This document shows, in pieces, positions 6,913 to 14,507 of a DNA stretch of 14,701 bases. The notes below the pieces were generated by a model. That model made no database searches, had not been told where the DNA came from, and saw only the letters and a program-made list of their open reading frames with translations. The position numbers and the translations under genes were made by a program. This stretch comes from CAZFQG01 sp964520785 (GTDB taxonomy: Bacteria; Planctomycetota; Planctomycetia; Pirellulales; Thermoguttaceae), in NCBI GenBank assembly GCA_964520785.1, contig CAZFQG010000165.1, positions 1 to 14,701 of the forward strand, in the 5' to 3' direction. The stretch's first letter is position 1, and every line of letters begins with the position of its first letter.

Positions 6913-9087
6913 ATGAAACAACTAACACAACACCTGAAAACCGGTCAAATTCGTGTCCAAGACGTTCCGCGGCCCATTTTGCGGCCCGGGGGGATCGTCG
7001 TGCGGACGTCCAGGTCGCTGATTTCGGCCGGCACCGAGAAAATGATGACCTCGCTGGGGAAGAAGTCATTGCTCGGAAAGGCGAAGGAACGGCCCGATCT
7101 GGTGAAGAAGGTTCTCGAGAAGATCAAACGGGACGGTTTCCTGGCGACGTTGCAGACCGTCCGAGATAAGCTCGACAGCGAGATGGCCCTCGGCTACAGC
7201 AACTGCGGAACCGTGCTGGAGGTCGGTAAGGAGGCGCGGCGGTTCGAAGTGGGCCAACCGGTCGCCTGCGCCGGGGCCGGTTACGCGAATCACGCGGAAG
7301 TGAATTACATTCCCCGGCTGCTGGCGGTGCCGATCCCGGGAGGCGTCTCGATGGAGGCGGCCGCGTACACCACCGTCGGCGTGATTGCGCTGCAGGGAAT
7401 CCGCCTGGCCGATCTCCGCGTCGGCGAGACGGCCCTCGTCCTCGGTTTGGGACTAATCGGGCAGCTCTCCGTGCAGATACTCAAGGCCTCCGGCTGCCGA
7501 GTCGCAGCCGTGGATGTTTCGAACGACCGGGTCCGTCTGGCGACCGAATTAGGTGCCGATTTGGCATTGACCCTCGAAGGGGAGAAGACGGAACGGCGGA
7601 TTCTCGACTTCACCCGAGGACGCGGCGCCGACGCGGTCCTGATCACGGCCGCTACCTCCAGTAACGAACCCGTCGAACAAGCGGCACGGCTGGCGAGAGA
7701 TCGGGCAAAAGTCATCATGGTCGGGGTCACCGGCATGGACATTCCGCGGCGGGACTATTTCGAAAAGGAACTCACGTTCATTGTCTCGCGTTCCTACGGG
7801 CCCGGACGGTACGACACGAACTACGAGGAACACGGGCACGACTACCCGGTCGGCCACGTCCGCTGGACGGAAAACCGGAATATGGAGGCGTTTTTGGATA
7901 TGGTCGCCTCGGGAGCCGTACGGCCGGAACCGTTGACGACCCACCGATTCCCCATCGACGAGGCGGACAAGGCGTTCGAGTTGATCCTTCAAGGGAACGA
8001 ACCGTTTCTCGGGATTATCCTGGAGTACCCAGACCGCCCCGAAAGGGCCGCCGACTCGCGGATATTTCTGAAGGCGACCCAGCCGGCGAAGGCCAAGGAT
8101 CGCGTCGGCGTTTCATTCATCGGAGCCGGAGCCTTCGCCCGGGCGGCGCTTTTGCCGAACGTGTCGAAGCGGGACGACGTGGTCCCGCGAGGCGTCGTAA
8201 CGGCCTCCGGAATGACCGCCAAGTCGTCGGGTGACAAGTTCAACTTCGCCTTCTGTTCGTCCGAGGAGTCGGACGTCTTGCAGGACAAGGAAACGGACGT
8301 CATCTTTCTCGCGACGCCCCACACGCGGCACGCCGACGGAATCCGCAAGTCGCTGGAGGCGGGCAAGGCGGTGTTCGTCGAGAAGCCGCTGGCCGTCGAT
8401 ATGGATGGATTGAAGTGCGTCTGCGAGGCGATCAAGAAGAGTCCGCGGAATTTGATGGTCGGTTTCAATCGGCGGTTTTCGCCGCTGGCGGCCGACATGA
8501 AGGCGTTCCTCGCGGGACGAGGGCCGATGAGCGTTCAGTACCGGTGTAACGCAGGAGCGGCCCCGGACGGACATTGGGTCAGCGATCCGACCGAAGGGGG
8601 AAGAATCATCGGCGAGGCATGCCACTTCTTCGATTTTTTCGCGTTCTTGACCGGATCGGCGCCCACGAGCGTCTACGCCGCCGCGCCGACGCTCGACTCC
8701 ATCGACGACGCCGCCGTCACCGTGACGTATGAGGACGGATCCGTCTGCCAACTCCTCTACGCTTCGAACGGGCCGGGTTCGTATGGGAAGGAGCGGGTCG
8801 AGGCATTCTCAGGGGGGGTGGCGTGCGTTTTGGAGGATTTCCGGTCGCTGAGTTTTCATGCCGATGGAAAATGTCCCAAGCCGAAAAAACTGATGAAGGC
8901 GGACAAGGGCCACGCCGCCGAGATCGCCGCGTTTCTCGACGCGGTCCGCGAGGGAAAGCCGTCGCCGATTACGGCCGAATGCCTGGTCGAGACGACCCTC
9001 GTCACGTTTGCCGTGGATGAGAGTATTCAGCGGGGAAAGGCGATTTCGATTTCCGGCTTGAAGGAAAAACTTGCTACTGTAGACTAG
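6913..9087 (+). CDS. Bi-domain oxidoreductase: MDR-type dehydrogenase fused to Gfo/Idh/MocA oxidoreductase
   Basis: A 724-residue natural fusion known from many polysaccharide loci, probably acting on a nucleotide sugar in the cytoplasm; the exact reaction is not established to my knowledge. Residues 1 to about 370 are a medium-chain dehydrogenase/reductase with nucleotide-binding GLGLIG (178-183). Residues about 395-720 are a Gfo/Idh/MocA domain with GAGAFA (404-409), the EKP motif (E490-K491-P492) and the GEACHFFDFF segment with candidate catalytic H571. The first half lacks the usual catalytic-zinc ligands: S38 in ISAGTE stands where the cysteine would be, and no GHE motif is present; a lysine-rich insertion (about 43-90) follows. 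The ATG fits the family N-terminus (MKQLTQHLKTGQI) but has no clear Shine-Dalgarno sequence. The gene begins the compact four-gene block; the next gene starts 30 bases on. Confidence 0.92.
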   Translation: MKQLTQHLKTGQIRVQDVPRPILRPGGIVVRTSRSLISAGTEKMMTSLGKKSLLGKAKERPDLVKKVLEKIKRDGFLATLQTVRDKLDSEMALGYSNCGTVLEVGKEARRFEVGQPVACAGAGYANHAEVNYIPRLLAVPIPGGVSMEAAAYTTVGVIALQGIRLADLRVGETALVLGLGLIGQLSVQILKASGCRVAAVDVSNDRVRLATELGADLALTLEGEKTERRILDFTRGRGADAVLITAATSSNEPVEQAARLARDRAKVIMVGVTGMDIPRRDYFEKELTFIVSRSYGPGRYDTNYEEHGHDYPVGHVRWTENRNMEAFLDMVASGAVRPEPLTTHRFPIDEADKAFELILQGNEPFLGIILEYPDRPERAADSRIFLKATQPAKAKDRVGVSFIGAGAFARAALLPNVSKRDDVVPRGVVTASGMTAKSSGDKFNFAFCSSEESDVLQDKETDVIFLATPHTRHADGIRKSLEAGKAVFVEKPLAVDMDGLKCVCEAIKKSPRNLMVGFNRRFSPLAADMKAFLAGRGPMSVQYRCNAGAAPDGHWVSDPTEGGRIIGEACHFFDFFAFLTGSAPTSVYAAAPTLDSIDDAAVTVTYEDGSVCQLLYASNGPGSYGKERVEAFSGGVACVLEDFRSLSFHADGKCPKPKKLMKADKGHAAEIAAFLDAVREGKPSPITAECLVETTLVTFAVDESIQRGKAISISGLKEKLATVD

Positions 9088-9105
9088 AGATTTTGCAGCC
9101 TGATT

Positions 9106-9109
9106 GGAG
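9106..9109 (+). promoter_or_regulatory. Ribosome binding site for the GTG-started glycosyltransferase
   Basis: GGAG lies 8 bases before GTG at 9118. This spacing and the immediate MKILFLSHYFPPE-type N-terminus settle on GTG as the start; no suitable ATG exists nearby. Confidence 0.75.
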
Positions 9110-9117
9110 CCGTCCTG

Positions 9118-10449
9118 GTGAAGATTCTTTTTCTTTCCCACTATTTCCCCCCCGAGGTCAACGCCCCGGCGTCGAGAACCTATGATCATTGCGTCCGGTG
9201 GGTGAAGGCGGGGCACGAGGTAACGGTCGTAACCTGCGCCCCCAACTGCCCCGACGGCGTCGTCTACCCGGGCTACGCGAACCGTTTCCGCTCTCAGCGG
9301 GAGGAAATGGACGGCATCAGGGTGATTCGCGTGTGGACGTACGTCGCGCCGAACGCCGGAACGACAAGGCGTATTCTCAACTACCTCTCCTACATGTGGA
9401 GCGCCCTGTGGACGGCCCTGTGGCTCCCTCGCCCCGATGTCGTCATCGCGACCAGCCCTCAGTTCTTCTGCGGATGGGCGGGCGTTCTTTTCCATTGGTT
9501 GAGAAGAGTGCCGTTCGTTCTGGAAATCCGCGATATCTGGCCGGAATCGATCGAGGCGGTCGGCGCGATGCGAAACAAGCCGGCGCTGGCCGTTCTGGAG
9601 ATGCTGGAACGGACGATGTACCGGTCCGCCAACCACATCATCACCGTGGGACAGGGATACAAGGACAATATCCTTTCCAAGGTTCCCCTGGAGGGTCGGA
9701 TTTCCGTCATCACCAACGGCGTCGATTTGAATGCCTTCCGACCGCAACCCCGCGACGAATCGTGGCTTGAGAAACACGGCCTGCGCGGCAAGTTCGTCTG
9801 CTCGTACATCGGAACGATCGGAATGGCCCACGGCCTGGAGGTGATTGTCAAGGCGGCCCGACTGCTGAAGGAAATGGGGCGCCGGGACGTCGCGTTCTGC
9901 CTCGTGGGAGATGGAGCGGCCAGGGCGGAGCTTCAACGACAAGTCGACGACGCCGATTTGCGGGAGTGGGTCGTGTTCACCGGCCGCCTTCCAAAATCGG
10001 AAGTCCCGACGGTCTTGGCCAGTTCCGACGCCTGTTTGATTCACTTGCGCGGCTGCGAGCTTTTCGGCACGGTCATGCCGTCCAAGATATTCGAAACGCT
10101 CGCGATGGGCCGGACAATCATCATGGGCGTCCGCGGCGAGGCGTGTGACGTGGTTCTGGATTCAGGGGCAGGCGTGGAGATGGAGCCGGATTCGCCGGAG
10201 TCGTTGGTCCAAATCGTGGAAACGCTTTCCGAAGAGCCGGAAGAGGCGGCCGAACGCCAAAAGGCGGCTCGTGAATACGTGGCGAAGCACTACAACCGCG
10301 ACGTGCTTGCGGGCCGATTTCTCGGTATTCTCGATGAACTCGTCCGGCCGGGATCACCGCGAACCGGCCGGGAGTGCCGGACACGGTCGGATGACTCCGG
10401 CGAGGACTCGGAGACCGAAGAATGCGTCGCGGAAGCGGAGCGGTCGTAA
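9118..10449 (+). CDS. WbuB-like GT4 glycosyltransferase
   Basis: A 443-residue glycosyltransferase resembling the WbuB group of GT4, which often transfers amino sugars (for example N-acetylfucosamine) in O-antigen and exopolysaccharide loci. Its hallmarks are the N-terminus ILFLSHYFPPEVNAPASR, HEVTVVTCAPNCPDG, the IRDIWPESIEAVGAM segment near 140, ITNGVD (N200-D203) and PSKIFETLAMG near 321-331 (K323, E326). The last pair replaces the standard EX7E, as is usual in this group. The start is a GTG with a well-placed GGAG. The last 30 or so residues, rich in Arg, Ser and Glu, look like a disordered tail. The stop TAA shares one base with the next gene's ATG (TAATG), implying translational coupling to the heparinase-like gene. 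WecB three genes into the block suggests an N-acetylhexosamine donor, but this is inference. Confidence 0.9.
   Translation: MKILFLSHYFPPEVNAPASRTYDHCVRWVKAGHEVTVVTCAPNCPDGVVYPGYANRFRSQREEMDGIRVIRVWTYVAPNAGTTRRILNYLSYMWSALWTALWLPRPDVVIATSPQFFCGWAGVLFHWLRRVPFVLEIRDIWPESIEAVGAMRNKPALAVLEMLERTMYRSANHIITVGQGYKDNILSKVPLEGRISVITNGVDLNAFRPQPRDESWLEKHGLRGKFVCSYIGTIGMAHGLEVIVKAARLLKEMGRRDVAFCLVGDGAARAELQRQVDDADLREWVVFTGRLPKSEVPTVLASSDACLIHLRGCELFGTVMPSKIFETLAMGRTIIMGVRGEACDVVLDSGAGVEMEPDSPESLVQIVETLSEEPEEAAERQKAAREYVAKHYNRDVLAGRFLGILDELVRPGSPRTGRECRTRSDDSGEDSETEECVAEAERS
10436..10440 (+). promoter_or_regulatory. Ribosome binding site deciding the heparinase-like gene start
   Basis: CGGAG at 10436-10440 ends 8 bases before the ATG at 10449. 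It lies downstream of the alternative ATG at 10422, which therefore is less likely to be used; no equivalent site precedes 10422 at good spacing. Confidence 0.6.
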
Positions 10450-12311
10450 TGGCGGTTCCGCGGTCCAGTCGCCTGGCACGCTGCGTCGCGCTGTGCCGGT
10501 ATCACCGCCCTACACAGTTTCTTCGTCGCGCGTTGGCGATTCTTCGAAAAAGGTCGCCGCTGGACGTCGGCACAGCGATGTCAAACGGGTTGACGTCCTT
10601 GCCGTCTTGCCGCGAAGGGGTTTCATTCAACCAATTGCTCCGCGCTAAGACCGATACGTCTTCAAATCCACCGGATGGGGATTTCGACAGCCTCCCGAGC
10701 GGCAAATTCACGCTCCTTTGCGAAACCCACGACCTCGGCTTTCCCATCGACTGGCGGTGCGATTCGGTGGCGGTGTCGCATTTGTGGCGGTTTCATCTGC
10801 ATTATCACGAGTTCCTGCTGGGTCTCGTGCTTTCGGCGCCGAACCCGGCGGAGGCGGACGAGCGGCTCGCGGCGGCGTGGCGGATCATCGAAGACTGGAT
10901 GCGCCAAAACCGGCCGAATGACCGGCGGACTCGGTTGGATGCCTGGCATCCGTTTTGTATTTCCAAACGCTTGCCGGTTTGGATGCTCCTCTGGACGGCG
11001 CGCCGGCCGGAGGGAGAGATGGCAAAGGCCGTCTTGGCGAGCATGTTCGCGCAGGCGCGGTTTCTCGCCTCGCACCTGGAGCGGGACTTGGGGGGAAACC
11101 ACCTCCTGGAAAACCTCCGGACGCTCATCCTCGCCGGGGCGTTCTTTAGCGGCCCCGAAGCCGAGCGTTGGCTCGACCGGGGAATCCGCCTTTTTCGCCG
11201 TGAGGTGAAGGAACAGTTTCTACCCTCCGGCGAGCACTTCGAACGCGCGCCCATGTATCATGCGATCGTGCTCGACATGGTTTTCGACCTGCGCGATCTG
11301 CTGGCCGAACTCCGCCGTGAATTCGCCCGCGAGTGTGGGGAACTCGCCGCGCGGATGGGCGGCTTCCTGCGCGGCATCGTCCACCCCGACGGCGAGGTCC
11401 CCCTTTTAGGCGATTCCGCGTTCGGCGAAGCGCCACCGACTCCGGCCATTCTCGCTCGGGCGGAAGAACGGCCGTCCGGAGGCCCCACGGAGGGCGCGCG
11501 GTGCGTGGGGGACTACTGGTCTTTCCGCGATGGTGGCGATTTCCTCTTGTTCGACCGGGGTCCGGTCGGCGCCGACCATCTGCCGGCGCACGCGCATGCC
11601 GACCTGCTCACCTTCGAGGCGTCTCTCGGCGATCGTCGGGTTTTCGTCGACTCCGGCGTCTTCAACTACGAAGCTGATTCGATGAGGGCCTACTGCCGTG
11701 GAAGCGCAGCGCACAACGTGCTCGTAGTTGACGAAGTGGACCAGTGCGATATGTGGTCGAAGTTTCGCATGGGATATCGAGGACATCCGTCGGGGCTGGA
11801 AGAGGGTGCCGGTGGAGACCTTGTATGGGCGTCCGCCCGACACGACGCATACCGCCGGCTGGGCGTGCCGCGAGTGGAGCGGCTCATCGCGTGCCGTTGC
11901 GGTGGGCCGTGGTTCTTCATCGATTCGGCCGAGGGCGCGGCGGAACACGTCTTCACGAGCCGCTTTCACCTGCATCCGGACGTCGAACCGGTTCCCGCCG
12001 GCGACGACGCGGTCGAATTCGACGTGGACGGACGCCGTTACCTCTTCCGATGCGTCGGCGCCGCCGGCGTGGAGGTTGAGCCCGCCTGGTATTGTCCCCG
12101 ATTTGGCGAGAGACGTCCCGCTCGCGCGGTCGTGTACCGCCAGACCGGGGTCCCCCCACTCCGCGTCGCATGGTGCCTAGACCCCAAGGACTCGCGGGGA
12201 ACGGCGCGTTGGATCTCGCCACGTTCATTCCAATATGAAGACAGCCGGCGCGTAATCGAAGTCGACGTGCCGTCGCGGACATTCAATACGAAGGAGAAAT
12301 CCCTTGGCTGA
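10449..12311 (+). CDS. Heparinase II/III-family polysaccharide lyase-like protein
   Basis: A 620-residue protein of the heparinase II/III (alginate lyase-like) family: an N-terminal alpha/alpha toroid followed by an all-beta domain. Key sites are RLDAWHPFCISKRLP near 160, GGNHLLENLRTL with N217/H218, HFERAPMYH with Y270/H271, and HAHADLLTF with H381, H383 and D385, followed by SAAHNVLVVD. The Asn/His, Tyr and His are in the order used for catalysis in characterised heparinases, so activity is plausible. No signal peptide is evident; the N-terminus is basic (MAVPRSSRLARCV...RYHRPTQFLRR) as in locus-associated relatives. This raises the question of how the protein would reach the polymer. The start at 10449 overlaps the previous stop by one base, and an ATG at 10422 would add nine residues. 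The 3' end overlaps the epimerase start by 8 bases. Likely role: trimming or release of the polymer. G+C is very high (45 of 60 in 11341-11400). Confidence 0.88.
   Translation: MAVPRSSRLARCVALCRYHRPTQFLRRALAILRKRSPLDVGTAMSNGLTSLPSCREGVSFNQLLRAKTDTSSNPPDGDFDSLPSGKFTLLCETHDLGFPIDWRCDSVAVSHLWRFHLHYHEFLLGLVLSAPNPAEADERLAAAWRIIEDWMRQNRPNDRRTRLDAWHPFCISKRLPVWMLLWTARRPEGEMAKAVLASMFAQARFLASHLERDLGGNHLLENLRTLILAGAFFSGPEAERWLDRGIRLFRREVKEQFLPSGEHFERAPMYHAIVLDMVFDLRDLLAELRREFARECGELAARMGGFLRGIVHPDGEVPLLGDSAFGEAPPTPAILARAEERPSGGPTEGARCVGDYWSFRDGGDFLLFDRGPVGADHLPAHAHADLLTFEASLGDRRVFVDSGVFNYEADSMRAYCRGSAAHNVLVVDEVDQCDMWSKFRMGYRGHPSGLEEGAGGDLVWASARHDAYRRLGVPRVERLIACRCGGPWFFIDSAEGAAEHVFTSRFHLHPDVEPVPAGDDAVEFDVDGRRYLFRCVGAAGVEVEPAWYCPRFGERRPARAVVYRQTGVPPLRVAWCLDPKDSRGTARWISPRSFQYEDSRRVIEVDVPSRTFNTKEKSLG
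12291..12296 (+). promoter_or_regulatory. Ribosome binding site for the TTG-started epimerase
   Basis: AAGGAG lies 7 bases before TTG at 12304, inside the end of the heparinase-like gene. This is the best Shine-Dalgarno match in the window. Together with the family-typical N-terminus that follows (RLACIVGARPNFMK), it supports TTG as the true start. Confidence 0.8.
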
Positions 12312-13419
12312 ACTGAGACTTGCCTGCATCGTCGGAGCACGGCCCAATTTCATGAAGATGGCGCCCCTGCTCCGCGCGTTCGAGAAGTATCCGCGAATCG
12401 AGGCGGTCCTCGTTCACACGGGCCAGCACTACGACAAGAACCTCTCCGACGTCTTCTTCGAGGAACTGGAAATGAAGCGACCGGACATTTCCCTGGAAGT
12501 CGGATCCGGGAAGCACGGCGCGCAAACGGCGCGGGTCATCGAACGGTTCGAAGCGGTATTGGAAGAGGCGGCCGCGGAGGGGAGGCCGTTTCACCGGGTG
12601 ATTGTCGTCGGCGACGTGAACTCGACGATGGCCGCGACCCTGGCGGCGGTGAAGCTGGGGGTTCCGGTCGCGCATGTCGAGGCCGGATTGCGGAGCTTCG
12701 ATCGGACGATGCCGGAGGAACTCAACCGGATCGTCACCGATTCGCTCTGCGATATGCTTCTGGTTTCAGAGTCCAGCGGGGTGGAACATCTGAAGAAGGA
12801 GGGGCACACCGATAACGAGATCCATCTCGTCGGCAACGTGATGATCGACACGCTCATGGCGCTTCTTCCCAAGGCGAGAGAGCAAAATGCGCCGGGCCGG
12901 CTAGGACTGGAGCCGGGCGAGTACGGCGTCGTCACGCTGCACCGCCCCGGCAACGTGGACGCGAAGGAGACGCTCGAACCGCTTCTGGACGTTCTGATCG
13001 ACGTCTCGCGGCGCGTGCCGCTCGTCTTCCCGGTTCATCCGCGGACCCGTGCGCGGATCGAGCAGTTCGACCTGGCCGGGAAGTTGGACGCCGCCGCCGG
13101 CGTGATGCAGTCGCCGCCGATGGGGTATCTGGAGTTCCTTTCATTGACGTCGCAAGCGAAGGTGATCGTGACCGATTCCGGCGGCCTGCAGGAGGAATCG
13201 ACCGTTCTGGGCATTCCTTGCCTGACCGCGCGGCCCAATACGGAACGCCCCTGCACGGTGGCGGAGGGAACGAGTACTCTCGTCGGAAACGACGCGGCTT
13301 TGTTGAGGCAACTGCTCGAAGCGGTTCTCGACGGCACGTACAAGATCGGCCGCTGCCCCGAACTCTGGGACGGCAAGGCCGCGATCCGTATCGCGCGGAT
13401 CGTCGCGGACCATCAGTGA
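12304..13419 (+). CDS. wecB: UDP-N-acetylglucosamine 2-epimerase (non-hydrolysing)
   Basis: A 371-residue enzyme, standard length, converting UDP-GlcNAc to UDP-ManNAc in the cytoplasm. The family signature is complete: GARPNFMKMAPL near the start, HTGQHYDKNLSDVFF, GDVNSTMAA with D104, HVEAGLRSFDRTMPEELNR with E126 and E138/E139, GNVMIDTL, LHRPGN with H213, PVHPRTR, and TDSGGLQEES...RPNTERPCTVAEG for UDP binding. D104, E126, E138 or E139 and H213 correspond to the acidic and histidine residues implicated in the E. coli enzyme. Translation begins at TTG within the last codons of the previous gene (8-base overlap), so the two are coupled. No UDP-ManNAc dehydrogenase (WecC) is nearby, so the product may be used as ManNAc or be oxidised by an enzyme encoded elsewhere. 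This is the last gene before the terminator. Confidence 0.96.
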   Translation: MAELRLACIVGARPNFMKMAPLLRAFEKYPRIEAVLVHTGQHYDKNLSDVFFEELEMKRPDISLEVGSGKHGAQTARVIERFEAVLEEAAAEGRPFHRVIVVGDVNSTMAATLAAVKLGVPVAHVEAGLRSFDRTMPEELNRIVTDSLCDMLLVSESSGVEHLKKEGHTDNEIHLVGNVMIDTLMALLPKAREQNAPGRLGLEPGEYGVVTLHRPGNVDAKETLEPLLDVLIDVSRRVPLVFPVHPRTRARIEQFDLAGKLDAAAGVMQSPPMGYLEFLSLTSQAKVIVTDSGGLQEESTVLGIPCLTARPNTERPCTVAEGTSTLVGNDAALLRQLLEAVLDGTYKIGRCPELWDGKAAIRIARIVADHQ

Positions 13420-13449
13420 TACCACCTTCCAGGGCGCCTTTCGTGACGA

Positions 13450-13468
13450 TACCCGGCCTCACCGGGTA
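13450..13468 (+). other. Hairpin in the gap after wecB
   Basis: TACCCGG (13450-13456) pairs perfectly with CCGGGTA (13462-13468) around a CCTCA loop, 30 bases after the wecB stop. No T-run follows, so by itself it is not an intrinsic terminator; it may back up the one at 13514. Confidence 0.45.
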
Positions 13469-13513
13469 CCGTAAACGCGTCGAAGTGACCGGATTTCCGG
13501 GATGCGTCCAAAG

Positions 13514-13543
13514 GCACGCCACCAAGCCGCGTGCGTTTTTCTT
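13514..13543 (+). terminator. Probable intrinsic terminator of the polysaccharide gene block
   Basis: GCACGC (13514-13519) pairs perfectly with GCGTGC (13529-13534) around a 9-base loop and is followed by GTTTTTCTT (13535-13543). The stem is short (6 bp) but nearly all G/C, and the T-run is correctly placed. It lies about 95 bases after wecB and just upstream of a promoter-like element, a sensible boundary between transcription units. Confidence 0.65.
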
Positions 13544-13552
13544 GCAGGGTCG

Positions 13553-13582
13553 TTGACAAACAGCGCCGCTGATCGTCATACT
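13553..13582 (+). promoter_or_regulatory. Sigma-70-like promoter for the sugar isomerase gene
   Basis: A perfect -35 hexamer TTGACA (13553-13558) is followed after 18 bases by CATACT (13577-13582), 4 of 6 to TATAAT. Transcription would start near 13589, giving a leader of about 55 bases that includes an A/T-rich stretch (about 13605-13635). It immediately follows the terminator. The hexamer is a direct observation; its use is inferred. Confidence 0.55.
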
Positions 13583-13644
13583 CGTCCAACAGTGCGTGAG
13601 TTTCCTTAAAAATAAGTTGTTCTTGAAGAAATTGGAGATTTTTC

Positions 13645-14475
13645 ATGGGCAAGATTCTTGTCGGAATGAACCTGGAAGCGACCCGGCACCACGATAAGCC
13701 CTTCGCCTGGGGTGTCCGGAAGGCGGCCGAGATGGGCTACCAATACATCGAGCCGATGGTCCACTGGGGACGAGAACTGATGAGCGAGGCGGGCTACTAC
13801 CACACCGTCTCCATGATGAACGACCCCCTTGAAATGAAAGAGTTGGCCGAGAAGCACGGGCTGAAAATCTCGGGTCTTCAGGCGCACGGACCGCTGGGCT
13901 GCCCGGACCGCCACTGCGATTACCTGAAGGCGGCGATCCGCTACGCGGCGGAGGTCGGCGCCCCGGTCGTGAATACCGACGAAGGCCCCAAGGCGCCCTG
14001 GACGACCGAGGAAGAGGACTTCGTGCTGATGAAGTACACGCTCCGCGAGGCCGCCTTCGTCGCGGAACGTCGCGGCATCGTGATCGGCCTGGAGTGCCAT
14101 CAGCAGTATTCGAGGACACCGGACGGGCTGGATCGTATCTACGATCTCGTCGACTCGCCGGCCATCGGAATCAACCTCGACACTGGCAACGCCTACCTCG
14201 CCGGGCAAGATCCCTACACCTGGCTGGAGCGCACGGTCGACAGGCTCGTCCATCTTCACGCGAAAGACATTACCGTCGAGCATTCCGAAGCCGAGCGAGG
14301 CCAGGTTACCGGAACCCCGGTCGGATGCGCCTGCGGCGACGGCGTTATCGACTGGGCCCGCGTCATCGAGATCTGCCGCGGGGCGCCGCGGGATATCGTC
14401 TTCAGCGTCGAGTGTGGAACGATCGAGCAGGCGGCGAAGAGCCTGAAGTACTTGAAGGGCCTGCTGGGAGAGTAG
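13645..14475 (+). CDS. Sugar phosphate isomerase/epimerase, TIM-barrel (AP endonuclease 2 / xylose isomerase-like)
   Basis: A 276-residue single-domain TIM barrel of the xylose isomerase-like superfamily, whose members are mostly divalent-metal-dependent sugar or inositol isomerases/epimerases. The expected metal ligands are all visible at strand ends: E150 (IGLECHQQ), D179 (INLDTGN), H205 (VHLHAKD) and E256 (FSVECG). A cysteine-bearing GTPVGCACGDGVIDW segment precedes the last strands. The ATG at 13645 is preceded by GGAG at 13634-13637, 7 bases away. The gene has its own promoter-like element and follows a terminator, so it is probably not part of the polysaccharide operon. Substrate cannot be assigned; such genes are numerous in Planctomycetota and often catabolic. 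It runs convergently into the minus-strand gene, with 32 bases between the stops and no obvious bidirectional terminator. Confidence 0.88.
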   Translation: MGKILVGMNLEATRHHDKPFAWGVRKAAEMGYQYIEPMVHWGRELMSEAGYYHTVSMMNDPLEMKELAEKHGLKISGLQAHGPLGCPDRHCDYLKAAIRYAAEVGAPVVNTDEGPKAPWTTEEEDFVLMKYTLREAAFVAERRGIVIGLECHQQYSRTPDGLDRIYDLVDSPAIGINLDTGNAYLAGQDPYTWLERTVDRLVHLHAKDITVEHSEAERGQVTGTPVGCACGDGVIDWARVIEICRGAPRDIVFSVECGTIEQAAKSLKYLKGLLGE

Positions 14476-14507
14476 GAGTCCGCGGCGGTGCCGGCGTCGA
14501 GCCTGAT

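Noticed and set aside
8809..10044. A 411-codon open frame on the minus strand
   Set aside because: It runs antisense across the boundary of two well-supported + strand genes (oxidoreductase and WbuB-like). Its product has no recognisable motif and is Arg/Asp/Gly-rich, typical of a shadow frame in GC-rich DNA.
10422..10448. Upstream ATG adding nine residues to the heparinase-like protein
   Set aside because: The CGGAG site at 10436-10440 lies after this ATG and is well spaced for the ATG at 10449.
13489..13500. CCGG-ATTT-CCGG hairpin as a second terminator
   Set aside because: Only a 4-bp stem and no T-run; likely chance in this GC-rich gap.
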